From IMG/VR virus record IMGVR_UViG_3300043436_004107, positions 1 to 40,192 of that record: DNA of 40,192 nucleotides; one strand, written 5' to 3'. Origin of the DNA: a virus. Positions 30,484 to 39,881 of this stretch are shown here, piece after piece. A program made the translations under genes and the position numbers. The first letter of the stretch is position 1. The number at the start of each line of letters is the position of its first letter. The notes beneath the pieces are model-generated. The model was not told the DNA's origin and made no database searches. It saw only the letters and a list, made by a program, of their open reading frames with translations.

Positions 30484-32286
30484 TTAAACGATACCCTTTA
30501 CAGCAATAGTCCTTTTCAAAAAATCAACGGTCAATTCTTTGACCTCTCCAAATTTAATGTTATTTCCAACCCTTAGACGAATGTTTTTTGAAAAATCTAT
30601 ACCATCAAATTCACCACAATCAAACTCAAAAGTGAAGCTGAAATCGTACATTTTAGCTCCTGGATTCCTTGGATTATTAATATAGTGAAATAAAGTGTAA
30701 AGATTATTTGAGTTGTTCTCATTAAACCACATTGGGTAGTTATACAAGCTGTCAACAGGAACTGGCTGGTCTTCAAGTGTTACTTCTCCAACCGAGTAGT
30801 TGTAATAAAGATTTTCTATCACAACACCTCCTGTAAAGGCATTAGAATAAAACCTCTGTACTATTGCGTTGTCTACTGGAGATGAATCATCCCATATCAA
30901 AAACTTATAGTTAAAGGCTGTATGCTGAGACATTAAAAGCAATGTTTTTGAATCGTCAATTGCGTTTCCAAAAGCCGTGTTTGCAGGAGTATTTGCAGCC
31001 CAACCTATTGCGTCAAATCCAGCTAAGTCATCCCTGAACCTCGCCATTCCTGATAGGAATTTGTTATCCATAAATTCAGACTGAGCAGGAGAAGGAGGAT
31101 TATTCCATTCAACTATGGTATTAAATCTTTCAGCAGCTTCAGACGCTAAAAGGTCAGAACCATCTTGTAAATACTCATAAACACCATAAGCATACTTCTT
31201 TTCATCAATCCAAGAAAGGCAAATTCTGTTTTCTAATATTCTACCGTTAAGCAATAGCTGTTCGGCATCAATCCATGTATTTGTATTTGCAAAATAGTCT
31301 TTTCTTTCAAATATCAATTCACCATCAATTATCCAATACCTCGCATTGAAGAGAGGCTTGAGATGTCGTTGCATTAACGAATCAAGCGTTTCAATAGGTA
31401 GGTTTTCTGTAATCAAAAGACCATTTGTTTCGCTTGGCTTGTACCCTTTACGAACTGGAGCTGAAAAAAGCAAAAGATTGTAATAAGGTGATGAAGAATC
31501 GTTAAGTATTGAGCTTCTAAAACTTAAACCACATTTATCACAAACATTTTGAATGTAATCTCTCACGAGCGCGGTTGGATGATACCATTGACATTGAATC
31601 ATCCTATTCTGCAAGTCATCAAACCACCCAGTTATTTCATCAAAAGCATTTTGAGGGTTAGTCCATTCACCCGCAGCACAATCACCAAACGTACAATCTG
31701 TAAAAGGAATAGCACAAACAATATTACAGACAGCTGCTCCAATGGATTGAATAATAACAACCACCAAAGACAAAGGCAATAGAATAATGTAAATAGCAGT
31801 ATTTATGATTGTGTAAAGACCTAAAAGAATCTCAGCTATTACCTGAGGTCTCATTTCCACACAATAGCGCAACTTTTTTTGTTGTCTATTTAAAAAGCCA
31901 TCATTTAGATTGTGGTTTTCATAAATAAGTGTTGATTTAACACAATCTAATTCAGGTTGTTTTTCTACGATTTGACAACTAATCCAACACTCAGGTTCAC
32001 ACCAATCAATGCCGCCACCCGTGATTACTCCATCAAAAACAAGTCTGCCACAACACTCATCATAAACTTGTGCGCTCACTTCATTGATAAATCCATTTGG
32101 GTCATCAATCAATTGAGCCTTTAAGATGTCATATCCATCCCCATAAAAAGTTAGCTCCGCGCTATAAGACTTGCTTAAAATACCTTGCTCATCATCTTGC
32201 CTATAAGTAACGGTAAAATTGTCTACTCCATCTATTTCCCCTGTGATTATTGTACCATTTAACTTAATTATAACTGGTGCTTTCAT
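30484..32286 (-). CDS. Tail hub / distal tail protein with hydrophobic segment
   Basis: 600 aa. Follows the tape measure, the place of Dit/Tal-type proteins that cap the tail tip. N-terminus is beta-rich (IKLNGTIITGEIDGVDNFTV), Cys pairs at 78-79 and 96-104, and the C-terminus has FEFDCGEFDGIDFSKNIRLR and KFGEVKELTVDFLKRTIAVK, as in hub proteins. Unusual: residues 149-195 are continuous hydrophobic, around AIYIILLPLSLVVVIIQS, long enough for two membrane helices. Its ATG overlaps the tape measure stop. Confidence 0.65.
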   Translation of the reverse strand: MKAPVIIKLNGTIITGEIDGVDNFTVTYRQDDEQGILSKSYSAELTFYGDGYDILKAQLIDDPNGFINEVSAQVYDECCGRLVFDGVITGGGIDWCEPECWISCQIVEKQPELDCVKSTLIYENHNLNDGFLNRQQKKLRYCVEMRPQVIAEILLGLYTIINTAIYIILLPLSLVVVIIQSIGAAVCNIVCAIPFTDCTFGDCAAGEWTNPQNAFDEITGWFDDLQNRMIQCQWYHPTALVRDYIQNVCDKCGLSFRSSILNDSSSPYYNLLLFSAPVRKGYKPSETNGLLITENLPIETLDSLMQRHLKPLFNARYWIIDGELIFERKDYFANTNTWIDAEQLLLNGRILENRICLSWIDEKKYAYGVYEYLQDGSDLLASEAAERFNTIVEWNNPPSPAQSEFMDNKFLSGMARFRDDLAGFDAIGWAANTPANTAFGNAIDDSKTLLLMSQHTAFNYKFLIWDDSSPVDNAIVQRFYSNAFTGGVVIENLYYNYSVGEVTLEDQPVPVDSLYNYPMWFNENNSNNLYTLFHYINNPRNPGAKMYDFSFTFEFDCGEFDGIDFSKNIRLRVGNNIKFGEVKELTVDFLKRTIAVKGIV

Positions 32287-35200
32287 CTTGCTCTATTGTT
32301 TATTCTTTGTTGTTTGTAGCTAATGCGAGAAACAATACCATTGATTCCGTTCTCATCAATTGAAAGCTGCATTCCTTGTTGTTCGCGAATAGCACGTTCA
32401 ATACGTTCAAGTCTTTCGTCACTTGATTTGCTATTTACAACAAATACCTTATCATTGACTGATTTAGCAAGCTCAGGATGTCTACCTGAGTGAATAGCTT
32501 CCAAAAGTGGACGATACTGACGAGTTCTTTGTGCGTTCATAACGAACTCGCCCTTGTGAACAGTACCTGCCTCTTGGAACTGATGACCATCACCCGTATA
32601 ACCACCCTTTGCGAATGTAGCGGCTGATTGTGCTTGCGCTCTTGCCTGAGCAAAACCAACAGCCATTGCAGCGAGTAATGCAATGATAGTAAATGGACTA
32701 CCTGGTTGGCTTGCGGCTTTTGAAACAGCGATTGCAGTATTTAAAGCAATTTCAATTACAGCAAGAGATTGTTGTTGTCTTACAAAGCTTGCCTTTTGGC
32801 GATTCAATGTATCAAGTCGTTCTTGTTCAGCTTTAAGCAGTACAACATTCCCCTTGTCAGCAATCTCTTTTGCCGCGTCAACCCTTCTTTGTTGTTGAGC
32901 AATAGCGGCATCAGTTTGCTTTATCTGAGCATCAATAAATGTAGCGGTGAAGTCTAATACAGCCTGTGAAATATCAAATATTGCCTGTAAGCGAGCATCT
33001 CGCTCTTCATTAATAACCGCAATTTGAGCTTCGTTATTGTCTTCTATCGCCTCTGTATCTTTGTTACTTCTATCTCTTCTTTTTTGAGAATAATTTTCTT
33101 GAATGTCATTGATGTCTTTTTCTGTTTCTGCATTGATTTTAGTAATCTTAATTCCCTTATCAGATTCTACATCAATGTTTTTCTCAATTTCAAGACGCGT
33201 GTTTTTATACGCTTCTTCAATGTTGCCAATATCTATTTGATATTGAAGATTAGCTAATCTTATTTTTTTTGCCTTTTCCTCTTCAGAATCAGAGGACTTT
33301 TTTATCAAACCTATTTCTTTAAGGTAATCATCCTCTCTTAGTTTTTTTGCATCATTTACAGCCTTGAGATTTAATGCGTAATCCTCGTCCAACAATGCAA
33401 TATCAGCATTTCTTTTATCCTCTCTTTTTTTCTTCTCTTGCTTTTCCCTTTCTTCCAAAATTGAGAAATATTCACGTTGAGCGTCTTCAATACCAGTAAC
33501 AAAAGGGTCTTCAAGTCCACGCTCTTGCACACCACGCGAAAATTGAAATATATTTAGTCTTTTTCTTTCAGAATTTTCTTTTTGAACTGACTTTCGTATT
33601 TCATCGTATGCTTTTTGTAATTCCTCCGCCTGAGAAACTTCATCGCCCATAAGCTGTATTGATGTCTTGTACTTTTTATTAAATTCATCAATAGAGTTAT
33701 TTATTGAATCTATTTCAAAATCAAAGGCAGTTTCACCTGCTGCTTGAAAGCGGAGAATGTCTTTTTCTAATTGTTCTAAATCAACTTTAAGGTCTTCGAA
33801 CTGAAACTCAGTACCACCAAACTCAACTCTTGGAGCTTTAATAAATTTACCCTTGCCAAATGGATTGTCTTCAAATATGTCCATATAAAACTCATCCATT
33901 CCATCTCTAAGTCTATCAAGCGCTGCAAGTTCAGAATCAAGTCTTTGATTTGTAAGGTCTTGATATACTTCTCCAAGTTCATTAGCAAGCTTTCTTCTTG
34001 CAACATTGCCATCTCTTTCAATCTCGTAAAGTCTTTTCTCTAAGTCTTTAGCTCTCTTTTCTTGTTCCTGACCACGAATGATTTCAAGTTGCTGTATCAA
34101 AACATTCTTCTGCTGTTCAGTAATTTCTCTTCTGCGAACAGACTCAATCTCTCTGTCAATCTCTCTGTTTACGGTGTCTTCATTAATCCTATCAAGCTGT
34201 TGTAGCTTAACAATCTCCTCTTCAAAATCGGCAGCATTTACGAAGCTAAACTCAATATCTTGTCTTCTAATGTCTTCATTATTCTTGCGTATGCGGTCAA
34301 GGAGTGAAGCGTATTCTGATTCAAACTCTTTGAGTCTTCTTAACGCTTCTTTTGCTGCATCGTCATCTACTACTTTTCCAGTTCCTCCTCCAGTTTTTGG
34401 TAATACAAGTTGGTCAAAAGCACCTAATATTCCATAAGATTCAATAAGTTTTTCTACTTGCACATTAAGTGCTTCTACTCCGTTTATTTGATTATTAATA
34501 GCTTGGTTAAAAGATAATACGCCCGCTGCTGCGGCTGGGGAGAATGGTGCTATTGAAAGTGCTTCTCCTATTAACAAATTACCTGGCTCTAATCTGCCAA
34601 GCTCATCAAGTCTTTGCTGAATTAATGCTTTTGTTTTTTTAAATCCACCTTGTTTCTCATCATCTGATATTATAAGTTCAATTGGAATTTCAAGTCCAGC
34701 ATCAGAAGCTAACTTTATAAGCTCAAATTGTACATCTGCTATTTGTTCATTTAGCTTATTAATTATTGCAGTAGAAGCCTTTTCTTCATTTACAGCTATA
34801 ATTGCTTGTTCAACATCTCGCCAAGCATCTTCAAGTAATTTTACATCTTTCTTTTCATCGCCAACAAGTTTAATGCTTGTTTCATATTTTTCATTTACTT
34901 GGTCAACTGCTTTTTGTCTTTCTCTTAAAGATTTGCTACCATCTTTGGCTGTGTCAAACAATTTCTTTGTTGCCGCAGTCTCTTCACTAATAGCCTTTTT
35001 TGAACTAAGTTCAAACTCTTTAAAGGCCTCATCAGCATCAATAAATCCATCATTAGCACTATCAACAGCGTCGCCATAGGCGTACCAAGCTGATGCTGCC
35101 GTAGCCAACAAAGTAATTATTAATCCAAGAGCGTTTCTTGAAAGAGCTGCATTGAAAGCATTAGTTGCCGCTGTTGCGAGTCGAGTACCAGTTGTTAATG

Positions 35201-36686
35201 CGGCTGTTGCAAGTGTTTGAGCCGTTAATCCTTGAGCAGCAAGCACGGCTGCTCCAGCTTGGAAGGCAGTTGCAATTCTATTTGCAATTTTTACACCTGT
35301 ATTTATTACGGTAAGCGCAGTATTTTTTACTATATTTAATGAATTAGCAAAATAGGCAGCTGTTAAAGCGGTAGTTGCCGCTGTTAAAAGTGTAAATACA
35401 GTTGCATTTTCTCTAATTGTTGTTGGAAGCTCTCTGAAGAACTCAAGTGAAGCCTTACCGAAATTAATCAGGCGGTTATACACAGGAAGCAATCCTTCAC
35501 CTATTTGACGCAAAAGCTCATTGTACTCTTCACTCAAACGGGCAAGCTGACCCGTAGTAGTATTAGCAAGTGCATTTGTAAGATTAAAAAACTTACCACC
35601 CTCACTTGTAGCGGTCTTAAATGCGTTTTGTACATCCTCAAACGTAATCAAACCCTTACGCATCTTGTCTTTAAGCGAATCAAAAGACTCTCCAGTTGTG
35701 CGGGATATTTCACTAAGCGGATTGAAACCAGCCGTAACGAGCTGAAGCAAGTCTTGTCCGTACAAACGGCCTGCCGCTCTAATCTGTCCAAATACAAGGG
35801 CAAGTCTTTCAAGTGGAACACCAACACCACCCGCAACATCACCAAGTGTTTTAATAGTTGGAATAAGTTCACCAACGGTTACTCCGTATCCAAGAAGTGT
35901 TCTTGATGCTTGGAATACATCGTCAACGGTGAATGGAGTCTCAGCTGCAAATCTGCGAAGCTCTTTAATCTTTTGGTCTGCAAGTACAGCGTTTCCTATC
36001 AAAGTACCAAATGAAACACTCAATGTCTCATAATTCTTTGCTGCATCTACTGCTGCTCGCCCAAATGAAAGTATAGAAGCGCCAATTGATACTGCGCCAA
36101 GAGCCACACCTGTACGCGCAATGATGTTGCGCAAACGCACAAAGTTGGTTGAAGAGTTGGCTACTGATTGAGACAAAAAATTAACCGCTGCCGTAAGACC
36201 AATTATCTGTTGAGTAGATTGACCTGTATTGCTGTTAATGTTTATGGGTTGTGGTTGAACGGGAGGCGGTTGATTAGCCCTTGATTGAGCAGCACTAACC
36301 TGAGATGTATTGACAGTAATTGTCACTCTTTGCTTTAGCTGATTAATCAAGTTAATCAATCCCTGCAACGCCTGTCTTGCCTGTGATGTCTGTGCTTGTA
36401 CAGTTATATTTGTCTTTTTATCTGCCTTAGCGAGCGAATCACTAAGACGCTTAACCTCAGCGGTAGCACCTTTGGTATCAACTTTAAGCGAAACAGTCTT
36501 TTTACTTAGCTGAGTAATTGCGCTATTAATATTGCTTATTCTACCAGTTGCCTGAGTAGTATCAGCAGTTACCTTAATAGTAGCCTTCTTTTGAATAAGC
36601 TCAAGACCGCGTGTTATCTTAGCAAGCTCTTGTGTAGCCTGAGTAGTATTTGCTGTAACTTGAAAAGTAACATTCTTAACTGCCAT
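32283..36686 (-). CDS. Tape measure protein
   Basis: 1467 aa, the longest gene. N-terminal repeats of the kind VTANTTQATQELAKITRGLE and VTADTTQATGRISNINSAIT; the central tape-measure domain (TIGR02675 type) has AETPFTVDDVFQASRTLLGY, GQIRAAGRLYGQDLLQLVTA and LITFEDVQNAFKTATSEGG; then hydrophobic helices at about 440-520 and a long coiled-coil, charged C-terminal half. At about 0.15 nm per residue this predicts a tail near 220 nm. It sets tail length and passes with DNA into the host. It lies right after the G/G-T chaperones. Confidence 0.92.
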   Translation of the reverse strand: MAVKNVTFQVTANTTQATQELAKITRGLELIQKKATIKVTADTTQATGRISNINSAITQLSKKTVSLKVDTKGATAEVKRLSDSLAKADKKTNITVQAQTSQARQALQGLINLINQLKQRVTITVNTSQVSAAQSRANQPPPVQPQPININSNTGQSTQQIIGLTAAVNFLSQSVANSSTNFVRLRNIIARTGVALGAVSIGASILSFGRAAVDAAKNYETLSVSFGTLIGNAVLADQKIKELRRFAAETPFTVDDVFQASRTLLGYGVTVGELIPTIKTLGDVAGGVGVPLERLALVFGQIRAAGRLYGQDLLQLVTAGFNPLSEISRTTGESFDSLKDKMRKGLITFEDVQNAFKTATSEGGKFFNLTNALANTTTGQLARLSEEYNELLRQIGEGLLPVYNRLINFGKASLEFFRELPTTIRENATVFTLLTAATTALTAAYFANSLNIVKNTALTVINTGVKIANRIATAFQAGAAVLAAQGLTAQTLATAALTTGTRLATAATNAFNAALSRNALGLIITLLATAASAWYAYGDAVDSANDGFIDADEAFKEFELSSKKAISEETAATKKLFDTAKDGSKSLRERQKAVDQVNEKYETSIKLVGDEKKDVKLLEDAWRDVEQAIIAVNEEKASTAIINKLNEQIADVQFELIKLASDAGLEIPIELIISDDEKQGGFKKTKALIQQRLDELGRLEPGNLLIGEALSIAPFSPAAAAGVLSFNQAINNQINGVEALNVQVEKLIESYGILGAFDQLVLPKTGGGTGKVVDDDAAKEALRRLKEFESEYASLLDRIRKNNEDIRRQDIEFSFVNAADFEEEIVKLQQLDRINEDTVNREIDREIESVRRREITEQQKNVLIQQLEIIRGQEQEKRAKDLEKRLYEIERDGNVARRKLANELGEVYQDLTNQRLDSELAALDRLRDGMDEFYMDIFEDNPFGKGKFIKAPRVEFGGTEFQFEDLKVDLEQLEKDILRFQAAGETAFDFEIDSINNSIDEFNKKYKTSIQLMGDEVSQAEELQKAYDEIRKSVQKENSERKRLNIFQFSRGVQERGLEDPFVTGIEDAQREYFSILEEREKQEKKKREDKRNADIALLDEDYALNLKAVNDAKKLREDDYLKEIGLIKKSSDSEEEKAKKIRLANLQYQIDIGNIEEAYKNTRLEIEKNIDVESDKGIKITKINAETEKDINDIQENYSQKRRDRSNKDTEAIEDNNEAQIAVINEERDARLQAIFDISQAVLDFTATFIDAQIKQTDAAIAQQQRRVDAAKEIADKGNVVLLKAEQERLDTLNRQKASFVRQQQSLAVIEIALNTAIAVSKAASQPGSPFTIIALLAAMAVGFAQARAQAQSAATFAKGGYTGDGHQFQEAGTVHKGEFVMNAQRTRQYRPLLEAIHSGRHPELAKSVNDKVFVVNSKSSDERLERIERAIREQQGMQLSIDENGINGIVSRISYKQQRINNRAR

Positions 36687-36690
36687 GCTT

Positions 36691-37490
36691 TTAACTTCTT
36701 AGTGATTTACGTTTTGCGTTGTTGTTGCTCTCTGTATCACTTGATGTTGCCTTGTCATGCGCCTCAGCCCTTTCTTCTGCAATCCGAATATAAGTGCTTA
36801 AAGTCATATAGTATTCGTCCACACTTAAAGATTCTAACACTTTCATCTCAGACACCTTATTATCACATATTAATTGATTCATGTGATTGATGTCGTCTAT
36901 GTACTTTAATATCTCATGCTGAGCAAATGTTTCTTTATTCTTTCCGTGTTTTGGGCGTTCTGAAGCAAATACTCTTGTATATCTATTTCTGACATTTGTG
37001 AATAATTCATTGTGAACTCGAACGCCCTTTGGACAAAAAAATTGAAAGCCTCCTTGTTTTGCTTGATATAATCAACTTTCTTTACTCTGTCCACTTCGCT
37101 AAAATCAGTTTCATCTTCTCCCTCCAAAACAAAGTAAGCGGCAGCCAGGTTGATGAGCGTCTCTTCTTCACCAATAAAATTCAATCTAAATTCAATTTCA
37201 TTTAGGATGGCAAACAAATCAACGATTTTACCGCTGTTTGCATGCTCCTTCATCTTCTTCATCAGGTCAAGCAAATTCTGCTTGGTGAGATTCATCTCTT
37301 GAAACTTGGTTGCAACCTCAGCTGCAATCGCTCTTTTTGCAGGAATAGTGACTGCGTTTTGAAACTCATACCAATTTCTACCAAGGGCATCCTGAAAAAT
37401 TGGTGTTAAAGGGATTTTTGAACCTGTTTTTACCACAGATTCTACCTTTACATTCTCTGTTTGTTGTTGTTTTCTCTTAAACCACTTCAT
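36691..37490 (-). CDS. Tail assembly chaperone G-T fusion made by -1 frameshift
   Basis: Predicted product of slippage on T TTT TTT (37041-37035): residues 1-152 of the G protein, then the -1 frame without interruption to the stop at 36691, 114 further residues, 266 aa in all. The downstream part contains ERPKHGKNKETFAQHEILKY and a helical EMKVLESLSVDEYYMTLSTY, reading like a genuine protein. The -1 frame is open from just upstream of the slip site to the end. G and G-T chaperone tape measure and tube, as in lambda. An ATG at 36882 could start a separate 63-aa T protein instead. Confidence 0.68.
36906..37490 (-). CDS. Tail assembly chaperone G-like protein
   Basis: 194 aa, starting MKWFKRKQQQTENVKVES. 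Helical body with EFQNAVTIPAKRAIAAEVAT, NLLDLMKKMKEHANSGKIVD and FVLEGEDETDFSEVDRVKK. The order terminase, this protein, a short overlapping frame, tape measure matches G and G-T genes. Codons 150-152 (AAT TTT TTT) contain the slippery heptamer. Without slippage translation ends at 36906. It overlaps the 39-aa ORF stop by 4 bases. Confidence 0.72.
   Translation of the reverse strand: MKWFKRKQQQTENVKVESVVKTGSKIPLTPIFQDALGRNWYEFQNAVTIPAKRAIAAEVATKFQEMNLTKQNLLDLMKKMKEHANSGKIVDLFAILNEIEFRLNFIGEEETLINLAAAYFVLEGEDETDFSEVDRVKKVDYIKQNKEAFNFFVQRAFEFTMNYSQMSEIDIQEYLLQNAQNTERIKKHLLSMRY
37035..37041 (-). promoter_or_regulatory. Slippery heptamer T TTT TTT for -1 frameshifting
   Basis: In the zero frame the codons are AAT TTT TTT GTC, so X XXY YYZ is T TTT TTT, one of the best -1 slippage sites. 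The -1 frame is open for 114 codons after it, ending exactly at the stop before the tape measure. No clear downstream stem-loop was seen. Confidence 0.65.
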
Positions 37491-37606
37491 TTTTTGCCTT
37501 TTTTCTTTGATTTATTTAGTGTTGCCGTGCAAATAGCGTAAGCAGATGACCTGCTCTTGCCTGTTTTTGTGATATCATTCACACATCGTTCAAGTTTCTT
37601 TGGCAT
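37487..37606 (-). CDS. 39-aa basic phage protein
   Basis: 39 aa: starts MPKKLERCVNDITKTGKSRS, has SAYAIC and a Lys-rich end. The pattern KKL-x2-CV-x5-K-G-K-S-x-S-x-A-x-AIC recurs in small phage and prophage proteins of unknown role. The ATG lies one base after the terL stop and the end overlaps the chaperone start as ATGA. Confidence 0.65.
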   Translation of the reverse strand: MPKKLERCVNDITKTGKSRSSAYAICTATLNKSKKKGKK

Positions 37607-37607
37607 T

Positions 37608-38882
37608 TTACGCTTGTTTTAAATATCTAACAAAGTTACTATGAAATGACCACAAATAATAGCGGAAGCAGTCAAGCAAGTGAGTTTTTGTTGCGTCTCT
37701 TGCCTTGTCAATCGCACCACTTTCATTACTTTCAACAGCCATAAGGTCGGCAATCAAGAATTGACAGCTTGCATCAATTTGAAAGTCGGGGTGTTTTTCA
37801 AGGAGCGAGTTTAAAAGCACCCTTGAGTTCTTAATAGATGGATTGAAAGATGGAACACGGAAACTGCTTCTTGTAATTTGCAGTTGTTCTTTGATAATCA
37901 TGTAGTAGTTCATCGCCCCTTTGGTCATTGCAGAGCGGTTTGCGCCACTTGCATCACCTGTTACAATGAATGGAACACTACCATATTCCTTTTGAATAGC
38001 ATCACAAAGGGCAAAGATGTCTGAGTTGCGTAATCTGAACTCTTTGAGTATCCTAATCTTGCCTCCATAGTGCTGGGCAGATATGCAAGTAATCGGGTCT
38101 ACGTTAAAGTCAAAGGATAAATACAAGTCCTCATTTGGATTGTACTTGATATTTGGTCTAACTGTTTTAGCCTTATCAAAAGCATAAGCAAATGGTCTAT
38201 CTACATCAACAGCATCCCAATTACCATCAACGAATATTGCCCTTGTAATCTCATCCAAGTTATTCAAGCTCTCAATGTAATCTTCAGGCAACAACGTATT
38301 ATCAGCCATCGTAGCAGGTAAATAAAAATGCTTTTCTGGCATATTCTTCTCTACATAAGGCTTATAAAACTTTTCCTTAGTCCAATTTTGGCTTGGGTTG
38401 CAAGTAATAAAGATGAGTTTTGGAGGCATTGGTGTGATGATGTTACGACCACAGCGCAGAATAGCCTTGTTAAACGTCCTTTCTTGCAACTCTTGCCCTT
38501 CTTCAAGGAAAAAAAAGTTACCTTCAAGTCCATCAAACTGCGTCAAATCCTTGTCATTTTGAAAGTTCTCTGAGATAAATTGCAGTTCACTTCCATTCTT
38601 AAATATCACAAGCTTATCCTGCTGATTGTATTTCTTGACAAAGTTCTTTGGACATAGCTTAAAAAAACTCTTGATGGAAGTCTTCTTTAGCCTTGGCAAA
38701 CTTTCCCTGACCACAAAAGACCGTGAGCCAGGGTAAAACTTGGCAAGCATAATAGCAATAGCCATTGTAACATAGGTCTTTCCGCCCCCTGCTGCTCCAC
38801 CATACATCAAGTAGTTATAATCACCACTCAATGCCGCCCGAATAAACTCCTCTTGCTTAGGAAAAGGTTCAAATGCTACCAT
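37608..38882 (-). CDS. terL: Terminase large subunit
   Basis: 424 aa. Walker A GGAAGGGKT at residues 28-36, Walker B FFFLEEGQE with the catalytic glutamate, and a coupling motif ITCNPS. The nuclease domain has SFDFNVDP (metal Asp), TGDASGANR (second Asp) and HLLDCFRYYLW (final Asp). It pumps DNA into the prohead and cuts it. Its start overlaps the previous gene by 7 bases. Mature size for this family. Confidence 0.95.
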   Translation of the reverse strand: MVAFEPFPKQEEFIRAALSGDYNYLMYGGAAGGGKTYVTMAIAIMLAKFYPGSRSFVVRESLPRLKKTSIKSFFKLCPKNFVKKYNQQDKLVIFKNGSELQFISENFQNDKDLTQFDGLEGNFFFLEEGQELQERTFNKAILRCGRNIITPMPPKLIFITCNPSQNWTKEKFYKPYVEKNMPEKHFYLPATMADNTLLPEDYIESLNNLDEITRAIFVDGNWDAVDVDRPFAYAFDKAKTVRPNIKYNPNEDLYLSFDFNVDPITCISAQHYGGKIRILKEFRLRNSDIFALCDAIQKEYGSVPFIVTGDASGANRSAMTKGAMNYYMIIKEQLQITRSSFRVPSFNPSIKNSRVLLNSLLEKHPDFQIDASCQFLIADLMAVESNESGAIDKARDATKTHLLDCFRYYLWSFHSNFVRYLKQA

Positions 38883-39151
38883 ATACGCTTTTTAAAGTAT
38901 TGCCGCTCAAATGAGTATTTATGAAGGCCAAAGTAAGTCTCAATATCTTTCCAATCCCTATAATCCTCCATCTCAAAGTCAAGGATACTCTTATCACGCA
39001 TCTTAATCTCATAATCAGTCAGCCTTGTTTGGATATACCTATCCACCATCCTAATATTCTCCTGACTCTTGCAAAGAGAACCAATGAGCAATTCAATCTC
39101 AGGCACACTAAGACTCAATCTCCCCTTTATATATTTAGGTAACTCCCACAT
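38876..39151 (-). CDS. Hypothetical protein between terminase genes
   Basis: 91 aa, starting MWELPKYIKGRLSLSVPEIE. Charged and helical; the centre MVDRYIQTRLTDYEIKMRDK and the basic end (FERQYFKKRIW) have no recognised family. It lies between the small and large terminase genes. Possibly a packaging accessory. Confidence 0.55.
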   Translation of the reverse strand: MWELPKYIKGRLSLSVPEIELLIGSLCKSQENIRMVDRYIQTRLTDYEIKMRDKSILDFEMEDYRDWKDIETYFGLHKYSFERQYFKKRIW

Positions 39152-39152
39152 A

Positions 39153-39368
39153 TCAATTCATATAAATCCTACTCTCAAGCTCATCCAAAATAGTACAGAA
39201 GAACTCATACTCATCCATCAACTTATCTACTATATGATTTTGGAATAAGCTCATTTCTATCTTCATCAAAACATATTCTATATAAGCGTATGCTTGTAAC
39301 AAACCACCATGCTCGGCAATAACATTACTCGCATAACGCTTAATAACAGTATACTCTGCTTTGGTCAT
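39153..39368 (-). CDS. Hypothetical protein next to the terminase small subunit
   Basis: 71 aa from the ATG at 39368 (MTKAEYTVIKRYASNVIAEH). A TTG two codons upstream also opens the frame. Helical, acidic at the end (FFCTILDELESRIYMN). Not recognised. One base separates its stop from the next gene's ATG. Confidence 0.55.
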   Translation of the reverse strand: MTKAEYTVIKRYASNVIAEHGGLLQAYAYIEYVLMKIEMSLFQNHIVDKLMDEYEFFCTILDELESRIYMN

Positions 39369-39380
39369 AAGCAATTAGTT

Positions 39381-39881
39381 TTAAGTAAACTTAATCACCT
39401 GGTCGCCAATCTTAAATACCTGCTCGTCAGCAACAGCTTCATGCAACCCTTCATTGTTCCAACTCATTGGGTCACAGTTCTTTAACGCAAAGATGATAGC
39501 AGTCACATTAGGCTTAACAAAGCTCCTCTTCTTGCTCTCAGACCGACCAACAGAATCACCTATCTTATTGAACCTCTCAACACTCTCCGTTTCTTCAATA
39601 TAATAGCCTTCTATGGCCTTTTCTAAGGCTGTCTGAGCCTTATGTATCAGCTCTGTCTTATATGAGTTTGTTGCCTCTCTCTTAGCGTTTTTATATAGCT
39701 CTGCACACTCAGCGTACTTACCGCAGTATTTGTGGAAAGCCCTTTCACTCAAACCCTCCTTGCCACAACAACTCACAATAGTGTAATTACCCGTAGCATA
39801 GTGCTCACAGATACGAGCAACCCATTCAATACTCTCCAGCTTCTTCTGTTCCTCCTTATCTATTTTACCGTTTTCTTTCAT
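39381..39881 (-). CDS. terS: Terminase small subunit
   Basis: 166 aa, first gene of the late operon. N-terminal DNA-binding helices (IEWVARICEHYATGNYTIVS then KEGLSERAFHKYCGKYAECA) correspond to the HTH of TerS; a basic central oligomerisation region follows (KREATNSYKTELIHKAQTAL), and the C-terminal part has VTAIIFALKNCDPMSWNNEG, typical of Bacteroidota-phage TerS proteins. It recognises the packaging site. Its partner TerL lies two genes on. Confidence 0.78.
   Translation of the reverse strand: MKENGKIDKEEQKKLESIEWVARICEHYATGNYTIVSCCGKEGLSERAFHKYCGKYAECAELYKNAKREATNSYKTELIHKAQTALEKAIEGYYIEETESVERFNKIGDSVGRSESKKRSFVKPNVTAIIFALKNCDPMSWNNEGLHEAVADEQVFKIGDQVIKFT

Noticed and set aside
33776-34021. 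Minus-strand ORF inside the tape measure
   Set aside because: It is a frame-shifted reading of the coiled-coil codons.
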